From the NCBI GenBank assembly GCA_032988165.1, contig JANTQF010000007.1:186001-250000 (forward strand): a DNA stretch of 64,000 bases, written 5' to 3'. Position numbers and translations under genes: made by a program. The notes under the pieces are model-generated. The model was not told the origin of the DNA and did no database searches. It worked only from the letters and a program-made list of their open reading frames with translations. This DNA comes from Emmonsiellopsis sp. PD_33 (taxonomy: Eukaryota; Ascomycota; Eurotiomycetes; Onygenales; Ajellomycetaceae). Of the stretch, positions 59,752 to 64,000 are shown one piece after another. Numbering within the stretch: the first letter of the stretch is position 1; each line of letters opens with the position of its first letter.

Positions 59752-60246
59752 TCATTTACCGCCGCAATCGTGGATCGGAAGATTCTCAAATATCACCCTC
59801 CCATAATAATATCCAGATCTCCCGTAACCTAGGTTACCACCCGGTACCTTTCTTATTTCTTCCCCATCACAGACATTTCGCTCTAGCCCACCTGGAAGCC
59901 TCCGTCCGCCGTATACTTTGCCGTCGACCTCTAACTTCATACCACATCCTCCTGCGTCTTCAATCTTCCCCGCGTCCTCGGGCTTGAGAATTTTTATCTT
60001 GTAACCCTTGCGGCAATAGTTGACTTCTGGAGGGAGGTCGTCACAGAGCATTTTGCCGTCTTTGGGTCGGAACTCGGTAACGTTCACTTCCTGGCTTCCG
60101 TCCCAGTCTCCTCTTGGAAAGAGCCGCCAATATGTCGGCTGCGCGAACTTGGCCTGAGCAGTCTGGTATCCGGATAAGCATATATCAGCCCCTGAGACGT
60201 ATATAGGCAAGAGTAAACAGAAGAAATAAAGAATATTCATCATCAT
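59752..60246 (-). CDS. small secreted six-cysteine protein, array copy 2
   Basis: Intronless, 164 aa, the longest copy. Three Met codons begin the frame; the third (60240) matches the start of the paralogues. Signal peptide to about VSGA, then six Cys in the shared order: ADICLSG, MLCDDLPPEVNYCRKGYK, EDAGGCGMKLEVDGKVYGGR, ERNVCDGEE and VIFENLPIHDC. Between Cys5 and Cys6 it has an extra Gly/Tyr-rich stretch (GGNLGYGRSGYYYG). Best conserved with copy 3 across CD-LP--V-[YF]C-G-K and GGCGM-L--DGK-Y-GR. The TATA box is about 100 bp before the first ATG. The function is unknown. Confidence 0.78.
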   Translation of the reverse strand: MMMNILYFFCLLLPIYVSGADICLSGYQTAQAKFAQPTYWRLFPRGDWDGSQEVNVTEFRPKDGKMLCDDLPPEVNYCRKGYKIKILKPEDAGKIEDAGGCGMKLEVDGKVYGGRRLPGGLERNVCDGEEIRKVPGGNLGYGRSGYYYGRVIFENLPIHDCGGK

Positions 60247-61163
60247 GGATGGTTTTTGCAGAACGGATGGGTTAATTGAGTAGAGCCGTAGTTATCTTGT
60301 GAGGAGATAGAGAAATACCTTGACCTAGAAGGCTAACTAGCTAGGTATTTATACTCTAAGATTGCCCTAGATATAATATCCTATAGCTGATAAATGGAAC
60401 TGTAAGAACAAATGTAAATTCATATCATCAAACCATGTATCAGGCAGGTCCTTTCATCTGTTCATTGTCAATCCTTTAAGCACCTGTACCTGAAAGAATA
60501 AGGGAACACAAGGCGAACTTACCAACTAGTTTCATCATCATTCTCTTTGTTGTTGCAGCCTTGTATTTTGTTAGTTGGATTTCATCTTGTTTCTTAGTGG
60601 TAGAAGACAATGACATGGTGCATATGAACATGGCAAACAGCTTGATTGATCTAAAAGGATAATGGTGCTTTCATGATGTGTAGCATCATGGGCACTGTGC
60701 TGCTGACTAACATACAGGATGTAGGAAGCCACAGTACTTGATATATTTCAATGGCCAGAGCAGAGAAGGGTAGTTTTAGATGTTATAGTTCTAGATGTAT
60801 GAGAGCTTTCATCTACTATTTATGTGGAACTTGGAAGAGGTCTCCCTGTCATCTGGCTTATAGTAAAAGACATGAGGTATATATTAATTTCAAATATAAG
60901 ATAAAGGATCAGAAATAAGCCTGGGAAGGAGAAAAAGAAAAGGAAAGTAATAAAGGAATGATCAAAGGACATACAAGACAAAAAGATATGAGGGTTAGGA
61001 ATCCTCCAAGCTAGCTTTAGTTCCTTCTGCTCAGCAGAGTCTAATCCCCCCATCTCCTAGCCATCCAAGATCCTCCAAAACCTCCAACATTCGGCACTAG
61101 TATTGCAGCGGGCGTAGTTGAATAGGGTAGCCTTGCCGGGTGATTGATCGGTATCCATTCGCT
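60247..61163. promoter_or_regulatory. conserved promoter of copy 2 and 3' flank of copy 3
   Basis: 60293-60366 holds the shared block: TATCTTG, GGAGATAGAGAAATACC, CCTAGAAGGCTAACTAGCTAGG, and TATTTATA at 60346-60353. GAAAGAATAAGGGAACACAA (60492 on) and ACTTACCAACTAGTTTCATC are shared with copy 1. 60741-60990 is the duplicated 3' flank of copy 3, including GAATGATCAAAGGACATACA at 60956-60975. Confidence 0.65.
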
Positions 61164-61607
61164 TCAGCACTTGAACGGAATATTGTCGAATATCACATAT
61201 CCCTGAACGTGCTTAGCGGCGGAAGAAGGGCTGCCCGGATCGCCTAGGAACTTGCTACAATCTTCATTGGAACCCCCTGGTCGTCCGACGTATGTTTTGC
61301 CGTCGGCCTCTAGGTTCATGCCACATCCCCCAATCTCTTTGATCCCCGCGCTCTCGGTCTTGACAAGTTTCATTTTGTGGCCATCGCAAAAGTCGACGTC
61401 TTTTGGAAGGAGGTCACAGAATTTTTTCCCGTCCTTCATGGGAAGATTCGTAGTTTTTTCAGTGGTAGTGGTTTCTGCATGCCCCTTTTCATGTATGACC
61501 CAATGCCTGGTGTGGTCATAGAATCTTTCGATCGTAGATACACAAACGTCCATCTTCCCCATAGCGGATAAAGGTAAGAGCAAAGAAACAAAGAAAATAA
61601 TCTTCAT
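61164..61607 (-). CDS. small secreted six-cysteine protein, array copy 3
   Basis: Intronless, 147 aa. Signal peptide MKIIFFVSLLLPLSAMG, then six Cys: MDVCVST, KFCDLLPKDVDFCDGHKMK, KEIGGCGMNLEADGKTYVGR, NEDCSKF and VIFDNIPFKC. The stretch between Cys1 and Cys2 is Thr-rich (TTTTEKTT). It matches copies 1 and 2 in Cys order, the LP-V box and the final IF-N-P motif, so the three are products of tandem duplication with strong sequence drift. The TATA box is 136 bp upstream. I recognise no family; secretion is the only safe functional statement. Confidence 0.78.
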   Translation of the reverse strand: MKIIFFVSLLLPLSAMGKMDVCVSTIERFYDHTRHWVIHEKGHAETTTTEKTTNLPMKDGKKFCDLLPKDVDFCDGHKMKLVKTESAGIKEIGGCGMNLEADGKTYVGRPGGSNEDCSKFLGDPGSPSSAAKHVQGYVIFDNIPFKC

Positions 61608-61850
61608 GGTGGATAGTTTTTGCGAGAATGGATGAGTTGGTTGTGTAAAGAGGATGTAGATCTTGAGTAAAAAAGGGCAAGACGGTGGTTATCTTGCTTG
61701 GAGATAAAAAGATACCCTTAGTTAGACAGCCACCTAGCTAGGTATTTATACATCATGATCCCCTTTGGATAAATTCCCCAGCTTGGGATAAGGGAACAAA
61801 GTAGCCAGGTCCATCAACTTGCTCTTTGTTGTGGCTCTGTAAGTAGTTGG
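61608..61850. promoter_or_regulatory. conserved promoter of copy 3
   Basis: 61690-61765 carries the block shared with copies 1 and 2 (TATCTTGCTTGGAGATAAAA, GATACCC, ACCTAGCTAGGTATTTATAC), with TATTTATA at 61743-61750. A GGGATAAGGGAACAAAG-like word follows near 61785, as in the other copies. Confidence 0.65.
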
Positions 61851-62045
61851 ATTTTATATTTGTTGGTATATTTCAATAGCCGGAGTAGAACAGCATGGTT
61901 TGAGATGTTGGCCTTATGGATATGAGGCACCTTATCCGTTTGATTAGTGGAGCTTGGAAGATGTCTCGAATCTGGGATAGAATATCAGAAATCGACATGA
62001 GGAGAAAAAGAAGATGGAAAACTAAACGCGAATCCGACAGAGTAT
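61851..62045. repeat. 3'-flank relic of a fourth array unit
   Basis: This stretch resembles 60731-60960, the 3' flank of copy 3: GGTATATTTCAATAGCCGGAG against GATATATTTCAATGGCCAGAG, then GAGCTTGGAAGATGTCTC against GAACTTGGAAGAGGTCTC, then ATCAGAAAT and GAGGAGAAAAAGAA. No six-Cys reading frame follows it; similarity stops near 62045. It is either the boundary of the duplication or the remains of a lost copy. Confidence 0.55.
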
Positions 62046-63297
62046 AATAATAATAACCAAATTATAAGGACGAAATAATGCTAACCAACCAATCTTTCGT
62101 ATGTGATACTACCATGAAACAAGTACCACTTACTTCCCTTCCACGAAGAAACCGACAACCAACCAAACAAACCTACGAAAGAAATAATAACATCAGTAAC
62201 TATTCTCATCTTTCTTTCAAACTAATAAGGGCCAACTTACTATGTAGTAGTCAGATCGCCCCCAGCTGATAGAAAGAAATGCATAACAAATGTACCCCGT
62301 ATTCTCCACCCGTACGCATGCACGCACGCACGCACCCGTCCCGTCCCGTCCCGTCTATCGGAACATAACCCACACCACATGGAACAGGGGCTCCAAACCC
62401 CGGTGGAAATACACGAGTATCCGCCGCCGGAGAGGAAACTTCTTCTTTGACCACGCTGCACGCTACACAAAACCCAAACCCAACAAATGCAGGCGCATCC
62501 ACATGGCAAAAAGAAAAGAACTGTGATATCGGAAGGAAGCAGTTATGTATGTATGTATAGTGTAGTATTTGTGGAACCTGCAGGCTGCCTATTCTTGCCT
62601 GCATCGCATGCACTGTGTGCATGGTTGGGTGGTTAGGTATGTACAATGGGACCAGGGCAGGGGCAGGGCAGGGGCAGGGCAGGGGCAGGAGTAGCCGTAG
62701 CGAGCACAGCCCAACAGCCAGTGAATGGCACAGCATTACTTTTGACACTTGCGGCTGGGTTGTGCGAGGCGGGGTCGGCGGGGGTTTGGGTTGGAAGTGG
62801 GTGGGTGGATAAATGAAAATTGAGCAGGTAACTAAGCGTGGAAGCAGAATGTACGACACGACTATGATGGAAAAGAAAAAGGGGGATTTTTTGGAGATGT
62901 GGGTTGGGAGGATGGGAGGTGGGAAAGGGAAACAAACAATACTGAATAGTTAGACCAGCACCTATTAAGCATATTTATAGGACAAAGAGAGGAAAGGAAT
63001 GGAGGAGAAAGGAAATACTTGGGGTATATGGGTGGGTGAGTAAGGGCGAGGGATGTAAGATGGTCCAGCAGTGATTCAAAGGAGTCCATACCATGTTATA
63101 GGCACTTGTGAAGGACTCTCTCGTCGTCGGAAAAGGGGGTAAAAATGTCCTGGCTTGCCCGTCTCACTCCGCTCGTCTCTTCTCTACCAGCCATCCAGCC
63201 ACAAGATGGGCGCTATGGGCAACAAAAAAGAAGAAAGAAAAACCGGAAGGGGAAAAAAATGGGGACATAAAAAAGCAACAAGAAAGAGAAAAGACCA
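62046..63297. other. intergenic with simple-sequence tracts
   Basis: There is no gene. Short tandem repeats are CACG(CACG)n at about 62318-62335, CCCGT(CCCGT)n at about 62336-62354, and three to four copies of a GGGGCAGGGCA unit at about 62654-62688. The rest is promoter or 3' sequence. The A-rich 63220-63290 lies just after the stop of the minus-strand gene at the right edge. Confidence 0.5.
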
Positions 63298-64000
63298 TTA
63301 CTTCCCACCCACAACTGTGCCATTATCCAGGCGTATCGAGAACCCGATAAAATCAATTGTAACGTTCTGCGCCACACCCATCGAATCCATATTCATCTTT
63401 CCTCCTGATCGTCCCGTCGGGTCTTCGAGGTAAGACTGGATGGAATCATGGACGCTGACGGCACTCTCCATGTCCTCGGTCTGTTCGAATATGAAGAGCA
63501 CCGCGATCCGTGAGAAATCCAGGAGTTTGGCAGGGATGGCGCGGCCGGAAGCAGTCGAAGTGCGAGTTGGGGTGGGGGTCGATGTGGTACGAGTTGGAGT
63601 GTTGGAATCATCTTGCGGACGCCTGCCAAGAAGGTGCTTGTCGTTCTCGCGACTCCGTATCGAGCTGCGTGAAGCAGTAGGCGATGATGTATCCTCAAGT
63701 AGGACATCGGGTAACTGAAATGCTCGCGCGTTTCGCTTTCGACTGGCTCCGTTGAATGTGATGAGTGCGTTTTGACTCGTGCAGGACATATTCTCGTCAC
63801 TGAAAAGCCGAAGAAGCTTGGATGCGTTGAGCGGTATGCTGAAATTTGCTTGCGAGTCTTCAAATAACCGTGGCAGTGCATTGCCCATCGTTGCGTTTCG
63901 GACATTCGACGAAGGGTCGGATGCAAGATTCATTGTCCCGCAGCTTCTATCCCCAGCCACAGAACATCTATCCCCACCAAACCCATTGACGCAAACGCAT
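63298..64000 (-). CDS. C-terminal part of an EGF-motif-containing protein, cut by the window edge
   Basis: The frame is open from base 63999 to a TAA at 63298-63300, giving 233 codons, and continues outside the window. At the edge it reads CVCVNGFGGDRC, an exact match to the EGF signature C-x-C-x5-G-x2-C, then SVAGDRSCGT. The following region has N-glycosylation sites (NAT, NFS, NAS, NMS, NVT) and RSKR-like basic and Ser/Thr/Pro-rich stretches (TPTRTTSTPTPTRTSTAS), consistent with a secreted or surface protein. No membrane segment or GPI signal is seen at the C terminus (VTIDFIGFSIRLDNGTVVGGK). The N-terminal part, and so the identity, is unknown. Confidence 0.6.
   Translation of the reverse strand, partial: CVCVNGFGGDRCSVAGDRSCGTMNLASDPSSNVRNATMGNALPRLFEDSQANFSIPLNASKLLRLFSDENMSCTSQNALITFNGASRKRNARAFQLPDVLLEDTSSPTASRSSIRSRENDKHLLGRRPQDDSNTPTRTTSTPTPTRTSTASGRAIPAKLLDFSRIAVLFIFEQTEDMESAVSVHDSIQSYLEDPTGRSGGKMNMDSMGVAQNVTIDFIGFSIRLDNGTVVGGK

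Noticed and set aside
62318..62354. CRISPR-like or telomere-like repeats
   Set aside because: These are short microsatellites (CACG and CCCGT units) without spacers or TTAGGG units.

Overview
The window is nuclear DNA of a filamentous ascomycete (Pezizomycotina). The evidence is short spliceosomal introns (about 50-150 nt, GTAAGT/GTATGT-like donors, CTAAC-like branch sites, CAG/TAG acceptors), a fused siroheme synthase, a STAND/NLR protein with ankyrin repeats, a Pth11/rhodopsin-like membrane protein and the overall gene content. A eurotiomycete, perhaps an Onygenales member, fits best, but that placement is inference. I see no rRNA, no convincing tRNA and no CRISPR array. There is one MITE-like element.

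Layout. (1) 0.8-16.4 kb holds compact housekeeping genes: MET1 siroheme synthase, a Cys-form selenoprotein-K-like protein, deoxyribose-phosphate aldolase, a SPOUT1-type RNA methyltransferase, the ribosome-biogenesis WD protein Ipi3, an unrecognised two-exon protein, a short-chain dehydrogenase and lipoyl synthase. (2) 17.6-21.2 kb is a four-exon NACHT/ankyrin NLR (minus strand) with a Cys-rich tail, followed by a 172-bp MITE-like element. (3) 22.9-34.5 kb has phosphoserine phosphatase divergent from PAPS reductase (MET16), then a GT17 glycosyltransferase, then ATP sulfurylase (MET3). (4) 35.1-39.0 kb has a mitochondrial membrane protein (Mgr3-like) and a MerB-like protein. (5) 39-56.4 kb is gene-poor: an MFS sugar transporter, mannitol 2-dehydrogenase, an amino-acid/choline-type APC permease and a rhodopsin-like membrane protein, separated by 1.8-4 kb of sequence with no recognisable genes. 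(6) 58.5-62.0 kb is a tandem array of three paralogous small secreted six-cysteine proteins sharing promoter and 3' sequences, plus the 3' relic of a fourth unit. (7) The right edge holds the C-terminal part of an EGF-motif protein.

How the genes connect. MET3 (sulfate activation), MET16 (PAPS to sulfite) and MET1 (siroheme for sulfite reductase) lie within 34 kb. SER2 (serine, the carbon skeleton for cysteine) shares the MET16 intergenic region, so the left half looks like a loose sulfur-amino-acid neighbourhood. The sugar transporter next to mannitol 2-dehydrogenase suggests carbohydrate/polyol uptake and use. The six-Cys secreted array is the best candidate for something undescribed: it has conserved core promoters, signal peptides and a fixed cysteine spacing, and no family I recognise.

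Exon boundaries were built by hand from splice sites with codon-phase checks; each multi-exon model given closes in frame. Function calls rest on motif recognition only; no database search was possible.
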